Positions 9,235 to 19,411 of a DNA stretch of 48,445 bases are shown piece after piece (within the stretch, counting starts at the first letter, position 1; the number at the start of each line of letters is the position of its first letter). Below the pieces are notes generated by a model that was given only the letters and a program-made list of their open reading frames with translations, was not told the origin of the DNA and ran no database searches. The DNA comes from Methylotenera sp. (GTDB taxonomy: Bacteria > Pseudomonadota > Gammaproteobacteria > Burkholderiales > Methylophilaceae): the NCBI RefSeq assembly GCF_029945705.1, contig NZ_JAQSDC010000008.1:1-48445 (forward strand). The letters run 5' to 3'. A program made the position numbers and the translations under genes.

Positions 9235-12200
9235 ATGGCAATCATCGGCAAAATCGTAGCAATGACAGGCACAGCAGTAGCACTTTCAGATAATGGTGCG
9301 AAGCGTGATCTACATTTAGGTGATCAAATACAATCTAGCGATACCATTCAAACTGGTAAAGGCGTATTTGTCGACTTGGAGCTGTCTAACGGCCGCGTGA
9401 TCCATATTGCTGCTGATCAATTGGTTGCCTTTTCGCCTGACCTCACTAACCAGATTGCGCCTGATGCCTTAGATAGCGCAGTCAATGTTGCGACCATTGA
9501 TACTGTGATCAAGGCCATTGAAAGTGGCAAAGATATTAACGATGTGATCGACCCAACTGCTGCAGGTAATGGGTCGTTCACTATTCACGGTTTTGATTTT
9601 GTTAATTTACTCAGAATTAACGATGACCTAAACAGGTTTAGGTTTGCTTATGAGTACGATACTGATGGTCGATTGGCAACTGATCCAGCTGCCGCTCAAG
9701 TTGATGATAGGTATGGGCTTGCTAACACAGGGACATCTGGCGCATCAAACGTAGCGCCAATTGGCGTAGTAACGCCAGCCACTGGTGCTGAAGATGGTGG
9801 TGATATTACGGTTAATTTGTCCGGTACGGACCCTGACGGCATAGTGGTATCGTTGAATGTGACTACTTTGCCTCTAGTAAGTCAAGGTGTACTTTTTATG
9901 CCAGATGGCGTGATGCCAGTATTAATTTCAACTGTACTTACACCAGCAGAAGCTGCTGCATTAATTTTTAGGCCAGCGCATGATTTTAACGGTGCTGTCA
10001 ATATTCCATTCAAGGTGACTGATAACTCTGGAGCGCTTTCAGCTGTCGCTACTACGCCTATTACGGTGACCCCAGTGAATGACCCGCCCGTTGCTGTGTC
10101 TGACAGTATCACGCCTACCCAGGACTCTCCAATCAAAGTTCCTCTTTCAGGTTCAGACATTGACGGTTCTGTTACAAGTTATACTATTACCTCTGGGCCA
10201 ACGCCAGCACAAGGGAAGTTAGTATATGACGATGATAACAACCCATCGACTCCACCAGTAGTACTGCAAGTATCGGGTGCTCCATTCACTGCATTAACTC
10301 CTGCACAAGCGTTAACGGTACAATTTGTACCCGAGACTAACTACAGTGGCCCAGTGGCGCCAGTCACTTATTTTGTGACAGATAACTCTGGTGATCCATC
10401 AACACCAGCGACTGTGACGATCAATGATGTTATTCCAGTCAGTGTTTCTATTTCAGGATTAACTGTTGTCAATGAAGCTGCAGGTACCATCACCTATACC
10501 GTTACTTTGAGCAACCCAAGTCCTAGCGCTGTGACAGTTCACTATCAAACTGCAGACGGCACTGCGACCTCAGGCACAGACTTCACCAGCACGCCAGGCA
10601 CCTTAACGTTTGCCGCAGGAGAAACGACGAAGACCATCACCGTTGCGATCACAGAAGACAACGTTTACGAAGGCCCAGAGAACTTCACGGTTAACCTCAG
10701 TGCACCGACCAACGCCACGATAGGCACAGGCAGCGTCACCACCACCATCAACGATGATGGCACAGGCGCTCTGGGCACAGGCGGCCCAGCGACAGACGAC
10801 CGTCCAGCGGTTCAGCTGGTGTCTAGTCCTAGTGTTGTTGAAGGCGGTAATTTAGACTACATCGTTAACTTAACGCACCCAAGCACCACGCCAACGGTTG
10901 TGACACTCACCCCAAGCAGCGGCACAGGTACGCTAGGCACAGACACCAGCAACCCGATCCAAGTCTCCTTTGATGGCGGCTTAACCTTCACGACGGTGAG
11001 CGGTGCGACAGTGACTGTACCAGCAGGCGTCACCAGCTTTGTGACCCGTATACCAACGGTCAACGACAACATCAGTGAACCAAACGAAACCATCTTACTG
11101 AACGCCTCAACGCCACAGAATGCTACGCCAGTACAAGGCACAGGTACGATTGCAGATAACGACACACCTAACTTTGTCATTAATGACGTCACTCGCAATG
11201 AAGGTGCAGGCACCATCACCTTTACCGTTAGTCTTACAACCCCAAGTTCTGGCGCAACGACAGTAGATTATGCTGCTGCTAATGGTACTGCAACGGTCGG
11301 TGTAGGCACTAGTGTGGATATCAACGCTGGTACAAGCCCCCTCAATGGTACTTTAAGTTTCGCCGCAGGTGAAACTACTAAAACCATTACACTTAATATT
11401 GTGAACGACACAGTCTTTGAAGGATCAGAAAGCTTTGTTATTAATTTAACGAATGCCACAGGTGGTCCTGGTATTGCAGACGCACAAGGGGTTGGTACGA
11501 TTGTTGATGATGGCAGTGCCGGCGGCCCAGATGACGACCGTCCAGCGGTTCAGCTGGTGTCTAGTCCTAGTGTTGTTGAAGGCGGTAATTTAGACTACAT
11601 CGTTAACTTAACGCACCCAAGCACCACGCCAACGGTTGTGACACTCACCCCAAGCAGCGGCACAGGTACGCTAGGCACAGACACCAGCAACCCGATCCAA
11701 GTCTCCTTTGATGGCGGCTTAACCTTCACGACGGTGAGCGGTGCGACAGTGACTGTACCAGCAGGCGTCACCAGCTTTGTGACCCGTATACCAACGGTCA
11801 ACGACAACATCAGTGAACCAAACGAAACCATCTTACTGAACGCCTCAACGCCACAGAATGCTACGCCAGTACAAGGCACAGGCACGATTACCGACAATGA
11901 CGGCACGCCAAGCCTAAGCCTCACAGGCCCAGCCGTTGTGAACGAAGCGGCCGGCACCATCACTTACACCGTCACGTTAAGCAACCCAAGTGCCAGCCCA
12001 GTCACCGTTGCCTACGGCACCGCCAGTGGCACTGCGACCTCAGGCACAGACTTCACCAGCACGCCAGGCACCTTAACGTTTGCCGCAGGAGAAACGACGA
12101 AGACCATCACCGTTGCGATCACAGAAGACAACGTTTACGAAGGCCCAGAGAACTTCACGGTTAACCTCAGTGCACCGACCAACGCCACGATAGGCACAGG

Positions 12201-15200
12201 CAGCGTCACCACCACCATCAACGATGATGGCACAGGCGCTCTGGGCACAGGCGGCCCAGCGACAGACGACCGTCCAGCGGTTCAGCTGGTGTCTAGTCCT
12301 AGTGTTGTTGAAGGAGGGGTGTTAGATTTTGTCGTTAATTTGTCCAATCTAAGTACGACACCAACAACAGTTACATTGACACCTGCTTCTGGCTCAGCAA
12401 CTCTTGGTACAGATACGACAACACCATTGCAGGTGTCGTTTGACGGCGGTGTGACCTTTACAACCATCGCTGGTACTACTGTCAGTGTGCCAGCTAATGT
12501 GACTAACTTTATTGTTAGAGTGCCAACTGTTGATGATACTTTAGCTGAAGGTAATGAAACTATTACCTTGGGCGTTGCAACGGTTCGCAATGCTGTTCCA
12601 GTAGTGGGAACAGGTACCATTATTGATAATGAACCGACAATCGATTTGGATGGAAACAATTCATCCGGTGCAACTGGTTCTAATTACACGACTACATTTA
12701 CCGAAAATACTGCTGCCGTGAGTATTGCAGATACAGATGTGGTTATTGCAGATCCCGCGTCGGCTACCATGGCAGGAGCAACGATTACACTCACCAATGC
12801 AAAAGCTGGCGATGTATTGGCAGCTGGCGTATTACCTAGTGGAATTACTGCAACTGTTGCAGGTAATGTAGTTACGCTTTCTGGTACCTCTAGTTTGGCT
12901 AACTATCAAGTAGCGATAAAAGCGATTACTTTCGCTAATACTACTGAAAATCCAGATACTACAGCTCGACTTATTAATGTTGTACTTACAGATGGTACTA
13001 ATAGTTCAAATACAGCTGTGACTACAGTAAACGTAGTGGCAGTGAACGACACTCCGACGATTACGCCATTAGCGAGCATAGCGGTCACAGAAGATGTTCC
13101 AACTAAACTCACTGGTTTGAACTTTGGTGATGTTGATGCAGGTTCTGGAAACGTGACCGTAACACTTAGCGTACCAGCAGGCAGCTTAACCGCAGTCTCA
13201 GGCGGCGGTGTAGTCGTAGGAGGCAGCGCAACAGCGCTTACCCTAACAGGCACATTAGCCTCGATTAACGCCTTTGTTAGCACTGGCACTGGCGTGAACT
13301 ACCAAACGGCGCTCAATGCCAATGGCAGCGTGACACTTGCAGTTAACATCAACGATAACGGCAATACAGGGATAGATTCAGGTTTAACAGGTACTGCGAC
13401 TAATGAACAAGCTAACCTTAACGTTACGCTAAACATCACGCCAGTGAACGACGCCCCAGTGAATACCTTACCTGCGAGCTATACAACTAACGAAGATACT
13501 GCCGTTAAATTGAGCGGACTTTCTATTGCAGACCCAGATGCAGCAGGCTCTAACGTGACTGTTACGCTTGCGGTAGGCAGTGGGTCGCTTACAGCAGCCA
13601 CAGCAGGTGGCGTGACTGTAACGGTGAACAGCGCAAGCAGCATCACCTTGACAGGCTCATTGGCTAATATCAATACCTACTTAGGCACGGTTGCCAACCA
13701 ACCAACCTATACGCCAGTGGCGAATGCGAATGGCACAGTTGCCTTGACCATGACCACTAACGATTTAGGCAACACAGGTTCTGGCGGCGCATTGCAAGAT
13801 GTTGATACGATTAATATCAACATTACGCCAGTGAACGATGCTCCAGTAAACAGCTTACCTGCAAGTTACACGACTAACGAAGATACTGCCGTTAAATTGA
13901 GCGGACTTTCTATTGCAGACCCAGATGCAGCAGGCTCTAACGTGACTGTTACGCTTGCGGTAGGCAGTGGGTCGCTTACAGCAGCCACAGCAGGTGGCGT
14001 GACTGTAACGGTGAACAGCGCAAGCAGCATCACCTTGACAGGCTCATTGGCTAATATCAATACCTACTTAGGCACGGTTGCCAACCAACCAACCTATACG
14101 CCAGTGGCGAATGCGAATGGCACAGTTGCCTTGACCATGACCACTAACGATTTAGGCAACACAGGTTCTGGCGGCGCATTGCAAGATGTTGATACGATTA
14201 ATATCAACATTACTGCAGTGAACGACACGCCGACGATTACACCATTAGCGAGTATTGCGGTCACAGAAGATGTACCGACTAAACTCACAGGTTTGAATTT
14301 TGGTGATGTAGATGCAGGCGCAGGTAATGTGACCGTTACGCTCAGCGTACCAGCAGGCAGCTTAACCGCAGTCTCAGGCAGCGGTGTAGTCGTAGGAGGC
14401 AGCGCAACAGCGCTTACCCTAACAGGCACATTAGCCTCGATTAACGCCTTTGTCAGCACAGGCACAGGCGTGAGTTACCAAACTGTGCTTAATGCGAACG
14501 GTAGTGTGACGCTAGCAGTTAACATTAACGACAACGGCAATACTGGAATAGACCCAGGCTTAACAGGCACTGCGACGAATGAGCAAGCAAACCTCAACGT
14601 CACCTTAAATATCACGCCAGTGAACGATGCTCCAGTAGCCAATTCGGACTCAGTAAGTGTTACTGAATCAGGCAATAATGTGGGCGTATTGCAAAACAAT
14701 TCGGCAGATGCATTTGTTGGTACGCCAGCAGCGACAGGTAACGTACTCACTAACGATACTGACCCAGATACTGGCGATACCAAAGCAGTTACCTTGGTGA
14801 ATAGTGTTGCAATTAACGCTACTGATACCGTGGTGGTTGGTACTTACGGTAATTTAACTATTAAAGCTGATGGTACTTTTACCTATAACCTTGATAACTC
14901 AAAATTACAGACTCAAGCTTTAACACAGGGTCAAGTCACGCATGACATCTTTACTTATACAATGAAAGATGCGGCGGGTGCAACCAGCAGCGCAAATCTA
15001 GATGTCACCGTCACGGGTACTAACGATAGACCTGTATTAAACCTCAATCCAAGTGCACCATTGGACGAAGGTGATTATGTAGTTAGCTTCACAGAAAATG
15101 GCACGCCAATTTCAATTGCAGCAGTTGGCATGACGGTTACCGACGTAGATGATACGTTTATGGAATCAGCAACCATTAAGCTAACTAACGCTTTTGCTGG

Positions 15201-18200
15201 TGATGCGCTAGCCGTTGGTAGTTTGCCATCAGGTATTACGGCCTCCATAGTGGGTAATGCCATCACCCTCAATGGCCATGCGTCACTAAGCGACTACCAA
15301 ACAGCAATTAAAGCGATTACTTTTGTGAACACTTCTGATAATCCAGCAGGTGGGGCAGGCAATGAACGTTATATCGCAGTAACTGTGAATGACGGCCAAG
15401 CTGAAGCCATATCACATGCAACGATCATTACGGTGAATGCAGTGAATGATGCGCCAATAGCGATTGGTAGCACTAATACAGCTCCAGAAGACAGTGCATC
15501 AATTACGGTTCAACTGCAAGGCTCAGATGTTGATGGCACAGTGGCTAGTTTTGTATTGACTACGCTACCCATTAACGGTGCGCTTTATACGGATTCAGCA
15601 TTAACAATATTAGCGGTTACTGGCACTAGCTATCCTGCTACAGGTAATGCTTTAAATTTCTACTTCAAACCAGCTGCTGATTGGAATGGCACGACTAGCT
15701 TGAACTTCAATGCTGTTGATAATAACGGCTTGACATCAGTTAGCACAGCGACAGAAACGATAGTGGTTACGCCAGTTGATGATGGCCCTCCAGTTGCAGT
15801 GAATGATTCATTCCAAGCTTTAGTGGGACAAACAATCACATTCACGCGCGCGCAATTGTTGGCGAATGACAGCTTGCTTGATAATGCAACATTGACCTCT
15901 ACGGGTGGATTGCCAACAGGCTTAACGTATAACTCTGCAACGCAAACTTATACTTACACACCAACCGCTACAGGTACTGGTTCATTTACTTACACTTTGA
16001 CAGATCAAGATGGACAAACGAGTGTGGCAACCGTTAATCTGCAGGCTTTCAATAGTCATGATGACTTAGCAACCGTCAATGAGTCAGCTTTAGCTGATGG
16101 TACTGGCGGTGGCGTTAAAGTAGCAACAGGGAGTTTATTTACAAATGACACTGCTGCCCCAGGCGCTTTAACTGGTGCAATTACCGGTGTTGCTGCGGGA
16201 GCTAATACTACAATCATCAGTAACACAACTGTAGGTACGGTACATACGATCGTGACTGCATACGGTACATTGGTGGTCGATTATGCTACAGGTAACAATG
16301 GCGCTTATACATACACGCTTAATAATAAGGTAGATAACGACTCTAAAACTGGCGCTACAAATACTGAGTTTGTGGAAACATTTACTTATACACGTACTGG
16401 TGGCACAGCTAACTTAATTGTTACTATCAAAGACGACGTTCCAACGGCAGAGAATGGTACGGTTGAAGTGCCGCAATCGACAAATGTCACTAACTATAAT
16501 TTAGTGTTAATGCTTGATGTGTCTGGCAGTATGTCGGCGACTAACTCTGGCGGCGGCGTGCGTGTTGTTGACACTGATGGCAATGTGGCAATTTCTACTC
16601 GTTTAGCTGTGGCTAAACAGGCCATGATAGATTTGGTGAGTCGATACTTTGACGAGTCTGCATCTGTATCTGTTAAGTTTGGTGTTTTTTCTTCAACAGC
16701 ACAGACGGATAACGTGGTATACACCACTAAAGCCGAAGCAATTGCAGCCATCAACGGCTTGGCGAACTTAGCAGCTGGAACCGATTATCAAGATGGTTTG
16801 ACAACAATGGTCAGCATGTTTGGTACTGTGGATACTGCAAAATCAAATATTGGATACTTTATTTCGGATGGTGTACCTACCGAACAGAATACTACTAACC
16901 CAGCAGGTGCGTCTGGTTATACCGCATTCCTAGCGGCTAATCCATCAGTTAAATCCTATGCGATTGGTATTGGTGGCGGCATTAATAATACGGCTCCTCT
17001 CGATGGTATTCATAATGTAGATGCAGATGGAAATAATGTTAAAGACTCCGCAATTTTGGTCAATGACTTAAATGCTTTGTCAGCCGCATTAACTGCAACT
17101 ATCCCAGTATCTTTTGGCGGTAGTATTGGTTCTAAAACAGCGACTTCTTTTGCTGATTTTGGTGCAGATGGCGGACATATTGATTACATCGAGATGTTGC
17201 TTGATAGTAATGACGCTGGCACGGTGCCAGATACAGTGGTGCGCTTTACCTATAATGCCACGACAAATCAAGTCACCTATGACAATTTCTATTTAACTGG
17301 AACACATAACACAGTGACAGTGGCTGGTGACTCAATCACGTTGAATGCTGCACTAGGTTTTGACAAAGGCTCGATTAAACTCACCTTTAGCACAGGTGAC
17401 TACGTGTATTACACACAAGGTGCGGCTGCGAGTGGGGACCAGTTTGATATTGGCTACAAGGTCATTGATAATGATGGTGATACAGCAATCGCTACTGAGA
17501 CTATTAAGATTATTGACGGTAAACCACGTGCTTACGATGACCACGATACGTTGCTACCAAAAAATACGTTTTTTGATGGTAATGTTGTCAGTGGTATAAG
17601 TACTGATGGCGTTAACCAATCTGTCACAGTCTTTAGCGCAGGGGCTGGTGCAGATAATGCTATTGATAATGCTTCAGTTACATCTATTGTTTTTAAAGGA
17701 GAAACTTTTAACTTAACAACACCAAGTTCAGGCACTTTAGCTGGCGGTACATACACCATTAATGCAGCTAAAGAGTTAACTTGGACTAGCTCAACTGACG
17801 CAACGAATACTTTGAATTTCCAAAGCGATGGCTATTACAAATATACTCCGCCATCGACACAAACTACTGGGCCTGCTCAAGGTGCGCTAGTAACGACAAG
17901 CTTTAATACAGCGGCTTTAGTTGCAACAGGTGGCCTAACTATATTAGGCGCAGCAAGAGGAAGTAACTTAAACACGGCTAGCGCTGCAAATATCGACTAC
18001 ACAGCTACGGGTGTTGGGATTACTGGCGGAAACGCCAATACCCAAGTAGATAATCTAGAAACACTTATTATTAACTTCAATCGAGCTAATTATGCTCAAG
18101 GTGTTCAGAATGTGACGCTTAACATCAATGCTGCGGGCAGTAATTTAGCAGCAGGCTCTGCAATTGCTGTGAGTGTGTATGATATTTTGGGTAATTTATT

Positions 18201-19194
18201 GGGCCAAGTGGCTATTGGAACTGAGGGCTTAGTTGCATTGCCAACTAATTGGAGCAATATAGGCAGCATACGTATTGAGCCAAATAGTAATGCGTCGGTA
18301 TTAATTGACGGTATTACTTTTAACCCTGTTGTTTTAAACACTACTGCTACCAATATTGCTGATGAAGTTATTGGCTATACCATCACTGACGCTCAAGGTA
18401 GTACGTCATCAGCAACTTTAGATTTGCATGTGGTGACCAATGAGATTCAGGGTACAGTGGGAGCAGAAACAATCACAGGCACTAATGCCAATGATGCAAT
18501 TGCTGGTTTTGCAGGAAATGACATCATCAATGCTGGCGCAGGTAGCGACATAGTTAAAGGCGGTGACGGTGATGACACTATAGATGGCGGAGCCGATGAT
18601 GATCAGCTTTATGGGGATGCTGGTAATGATACTATTACAGGCGGTGCTGGAAATGATCAAATATACGGTGGCGATGGTAATGACAATTTACAGGGTAACG
18701 CTGGTAATGATGTTATTTACGGCGGAGCTGGTAATGACAACATTATTGGAGGTGCAGGAAAAGATATTATTATCGGTGGTGCAGGTAATGACATACTCAC
18801 TGGTGGTATTGGTGGGGCTGACGCTGAATCTGACACATTCAGATGGGAGCTTGCCGATAAGGGCGTTAAGGGTGCTCCAGCAAGCGATACCGTAACTGAC
18901 TTTAATGTAGCGGCTGTTTCGTCTGGAGGTGATGTGCTAGATTTACGTGATCTACTTGTAAGTGAAAATCACGACGCAGGTGTAGGTAATTTAGCAAGTT
19001 ACTTACACTTTGAAAAATTGGGTAGTGATACCATCATCCACGTAAGCTCTAATGGTGAATATGCGGCAGGCTTTAATGCAGCAAAAGATGTGCAGATAAT
19101 TACGCTATCAGGAGTAGATTTAGTGACAGGATTTGCCAATGATCAACAAATCATTGCTGACTTACTCACTAAGCAGAAGTTAATTACAGATTAG
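9235..19194 (+). CDS. Giant LapA-like RTX adhesin with LapG-cleavable retention module
   Basis: A 3319-residue secreted surface adhesin. Residues 1-130 are a retention module with the LapG site TAAG at 108-111 (context DPTAAG), almost the same position as in Pseudomonas LapA. A tandem stack follows: cadherin-like units (about 180-400), Calx-beta-type units (about 402-1140, several nearly identical), cadherin-like units (about 1140-1800), a VCBS-type unit (about 1800-1930) and further Ig-like units. A von Willebrand A domain begins near 2420, with the MIDAS pattern DVSGS at 2428-2432. RTX nonapeptides (GGAGND type, about 3069-3195) bind calcium. The last ~120 residues form a type I secretion signal of the VCA0849 class. 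I saw no cysteine. Export by LapB/LapC and control by LapD/LapG are inferred from the locus and the cleavage site. Confidence 0.94.
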   Translation: MAIIGKIVAMTGTAVALSDNGAKRDLHLGDQIQSSDTIQTGKGVFVDLELSNGRVIHIAADQLVAFSPDLTNQIAPDALDSAVNVATIDTVIKAIESGKDINDVIDPTAAGNGSFTIHGFDFVNLLRINDDLNRFRFAYEYDTDGRLATDPAAAQVDDRYGLANTGTSGASNVAPIGVVTPATGAEDGGDITVNLSGTDPDGIVVSLNVTTLPLVSQGVLFMPDGVMPVLISTVLTPAEAAALIFRPAHDFNGAVNIPFKVTDNSGALSAVATTPITVTPVNDPPVAVSDSITPTQDSPIKVPLSGSDIDGSVTSYTITSGPTPAQGKLVYDDDNNPSTPPVVLQVSGAPFTALTPAQALTVQFVPETNYSGPVAPVTYFVTDNSGDPSTPATVTINDVIPVSVSISGLTVVNEAAGTITYTVTLSNPSPSAVTVHYQTADGTATSGTDFTSTPGTLTFAAGETTKTITVAITEDNVYEGPENFTVNLSAPTNATIGTGSVTTTINDDGTGALGTGGPATDDRPAVQLVSSPSVVEGGNLDYIVNLTHPSTTPTVVTLTPSSGTGTLGTDTSNPIQVSFDGGLTFTTVSGATVTVPAGVTSFVTRIPTVNDNISEPNETILLNASTPQNATPVQGTGTIADNDTPNFVINDVTRNEGAGTITFTVSLTTPSSGATTVDYAAANGTATVGVGTSVDINAGTSPLNGTLSFAAGETTKTITLNIVNDTVFEGSESFVINLTNATGGPGIADAQGVGTIVDDGSAGGPDDDRPAVQLVSSPSVVEGGNLDYIVNLTHPSTTPTVVTLTPSSGTGTLGTDTSNPIQVSFDGGLTFTTVSGATVTVPAGVTSFVTRIPTVNDNISEPNETILLNASTPQNATPVQGTGTITDNDGTPSLSLTGPAVVNEAAGTITYTVTLSNPSASPVTVAYGTASGTATSGTDFTSTPGTLTFAAGETTKTITVAITEDNVYEGPENFTVNLSAPTNATIGTGSVTTTINDDGTGALGTGGPATDDRPAVQLVSSPSVVEGGVLDFVVNLSNLSTTPTTVTLTPASGSATLGTDTTTPLQVSFDGGVTFTTIAGTTVSVPANVTNFIVRVPTVDDTLAEGNETITLGVATVRNAVPVVGTGTIIDNEPTIDLDGNNSSGATGSNYTTTFTENTAAVSIADTDVVIADPASATMAGATITLTNAKAGDVLAAGVLPSGITATVAGNVVTLSGTSSLANYQVAIKAITFANTTENPDTTARLINVVLTDGTNSSNTAVTTVNVVAVNDTPTITPLASIAVTEDVPTKLTGLNFGDVDAGSGNVTVTLSVPAGSLTAVSGGGVVVGGSATALTLTGTLASINAFVSTGTGVNYQTALNANGSVTLAVNINDNGNTGIDSGLTGTATNEQANLNVTLNITPVNDAPVNTLPASYTTNEDTAVKLSGLSIADPDAAGSNVTVTLAVGSGSLTAATAGGVTVTVNSASSITLTGSLANINTYLGTVANQPTYTPVANANGTVALTMTTNDLGNTGSGGALQDVDTININITPVNDAPVNSLPASYTTNEDTAVKLSGLSIADPDAAGSNVTVTLAVGSGSLTAATAGGVTVTVNSASSITLTGSLANINTYLGTVANQPTYTPVANANGTVALTMTTNDLGNTGSGGALQDVDTININITAVNDTPTITPLASIAVTEDVPTKLTGLNFGDVDAGAGNVTVTLSVPAGSLTAVSGSGVVVGGSATALTLTGTLASINAFVSTGTGVSYQTVLNANGSVTLAVNINDNGNTGIDPGLTGTATNEQANLNVTLNITPVNDAPVANSDSVSVTESGNNVGVLQNNSADAFVGTPAATGNVLTNDTDPDTGDTKAVTLVNSVAINATDTVVVGTYGNLTIKADGTFTYNLDNSKLQTQALTQGQVTHDIFTYTMKDAAGATSSANLDVTVTGTNDRPVLNLNPSAPLDEGDYVVSFTENGTPISIAAVGMTVTDVDDTFMESATIKLTNAFAGDALAVGSLPSGITASIVGNAITLNGHASLSDYQTAIKAITFVNTSDNPAGGAGNERYIAVTVNDGQAEAISHATIITVNAVNDAPIAIGSTNTAPEDSASITVQLQGSDVDGTVASFVLTTLPINGALYTDSALTILAVTGTSYPATGNALNFYFKPAADWNGTTSLNFNAVDNNGLTSVSTATETIVVTPVDDGPPVAVNDSFQALVGQTITFTRAQLLANDSLLDNATLTSTGGLPTGLTYNSATQTYTYTPTATGTGSFTYTLTDQDGQTSVATVNLQAFNSHDDLATVNESALADGTGGGVKVATGSLFTNDTAAPGALTGAITGVAAGANTTIISNTTVGTVHTIVTAYGTLVVDYATGNNGAYTYTLNNKVDNDSKTGATNTEFVETFTYTRTGGTANLIVTIKDDVPTAENGTVEVPQSTNVTNYNLVLMLDVSGSMSATNSGGGVRVVDTDGNVAISTRLAVAKQAMIDLVSRYFDESASVSVKFGVFSSTAQTDNVVYTTKAEAIAAINGLANLAAGTDYQDGLTTMVSMFGTVDTAKSNIGYFISDGVPTEQNTTNPAGASGYTAFLAANPSVKSYAIGIGGGINNTAPLDGIHNVDADGNNVKDSAILVNDLNALSAALTATIPVSFGGSIGSKTATSFADFGADGGHIDYIEMLLDSNDAGTVPDTVVRFTYNATTNQVTYDNFYLTGTHNTVTVAGDSITLNAALGFDKGSIKLTFSTGDYVYYTQGAAASGDQFDIGYKVIDNDGDTAIATETIKIIDGKPRAYDDHDTLLPKNTFFDGNVVSGISTDGVNQSVTVFSAGAGADNAIDNASVTSIVFKGETFNLTTPSSGTLAGGTYTINAAKELTWTSSTDATNTLNFQSDGYYKYTPPSTQTTGPAQGALVTTSFNTAALVATGGLTILGAARGSNLNTASAANIDYTATGVGITGGNANTQVDNLETLIINFNRANYAQGVQNVTLNINAAGSNLAAGSAIAVSVYDILGNLLGQVAIGTEGLVALPTNWSNIGSIRIEPNSNASVLIDGITFNPVVLNTTATNIADEVIGYTITDAQGSTSSATLDLHVVTNEIQGTVGAETITGTNANDAIAGFAGNDIINAGAGSDIVKGGDGDDTIDGGADDDQLYGDAGNDTITGGAGNDQIYGGDGNDNLQGNAGNDVIYGGAGNDNIIGGAGKDIIIGGAGNDILTGGIGGADAESDTFRWELADKGVKGAPASDTVTDFNVAAVSSGGDVLDLRDLLVSENHDAGVGNLASYLHFEKLGSDTIIHVSSNGEYAAGFNAAKDVQIITLSGVDLVTGFANDQQIIADLLTKQKLITD
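10558..10844 (+). repeat. Internal repeat A, copy 1 (287 bp, identical to 12028-12314)
   Basis: Direct repeat inside the adhesin gene. It is identical base for base by eye to 12028-12314 at an offset of 1470 bp (490 codons, in frame), and it encodes most of a Calx-beta unit plus the linker beginning DDRPAVQLV. Identity at synonymous sites points to recent duplication or gene conversion. Confidence 0.85.
10795..11144 (+). repeat. Internal repeat B, copy 1 (about 350 bp, identical to 11533-11882)
   Basis: Direct repeat encoding the unit that starts DDRPAVQLVSSPSVVEGG. It matches 11533-11882 at an offset of 738 bp (246 codons), with no difference seen between the two copies. It overlaps the end of repeat A. 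The first 44 bases occur a third time at 12271. Confidence 0.85.
11533..11882 (+). repeat. Internal repeat B, copy 2
   Basis: Second identical copy of the unit at 10795-11144. The flanks diverge immediately: the first copy continues into GTIADND, the second into GTITDND. This gives sharp edges, as expected for a recombined block. Confidence 0.85.
12028..12314 (+). repeat. Internal repeat A, copy 2
   Basis: Second identical copy of 10558-10844. Identity stops at 12314, after which the following unit keeps the protein fold but differs at most synonymous positions from repeat B. Confidence 0.85.
13486..13826 (+). repeat. Internal repeat C, copy 1 (341 bp, identical to 13873-14213)
   Basis: Encodes one cadherin-like unit (NEDTAVKLSGLSIADPDAAG onward). 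It is tandem with its copy at an offset of 387 bp (129 codons) and identical in the bases I compared. Flanking cadherin units at 13030-13450 and 14215-14630 are related but more diverged, so they are older duplicates. Confidence 0.85.
13873..14213 (+). repeat. Internal repeat C, copy 2
   Basis: Tandem second copy of 13486-13826, in frame with it. Such pairs vary in copy number among strains in large adhesins and are prone to collapse in short-read assemblies. Confidence 0.85.
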
Positions 19195-19218
19195 TTTTTA
19201 TTGAATGTTTTAAGTTCA

Positions 19219-19248
19219 AAAAAGGCCATGTTTTTACATGGCCTTTTT
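19219..19248 (+). terminator. Rho-independent terminator after the giant adhesin
   Basis: AAAAAGGCCATG (19219-19230), loop TTTTTA, then CATGGCCTTTTT (19237-19248). A strong 12-bp stem ends in a T-run 25 bases after the adhesin stop. It separates the adhesin from the second RTX gene, so the latter probably has its own promoter in 19249-19411. Confidence 0.85.
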
Positions 19249-19411
19249 AATTATAAACAGCTAATAACTACATCTAATTTTTTCGTTAAACATTGATTTT
19301 AAATAATATTTTATATTTCGCCACCTGTTTGGGTAGGTGTGATGGAAGTGAATTTCCGATACCATTGAAACATAAATAAATTTTGAAATTTTATGGCGAG
19401 AACGAAATATT

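Noticed and set aside
10558-14213. Repeats considered as a CRISPR or other array
   Set aside because: Units are long, in frame and encode adhesin domains; there are no short repeats with unique spacers.
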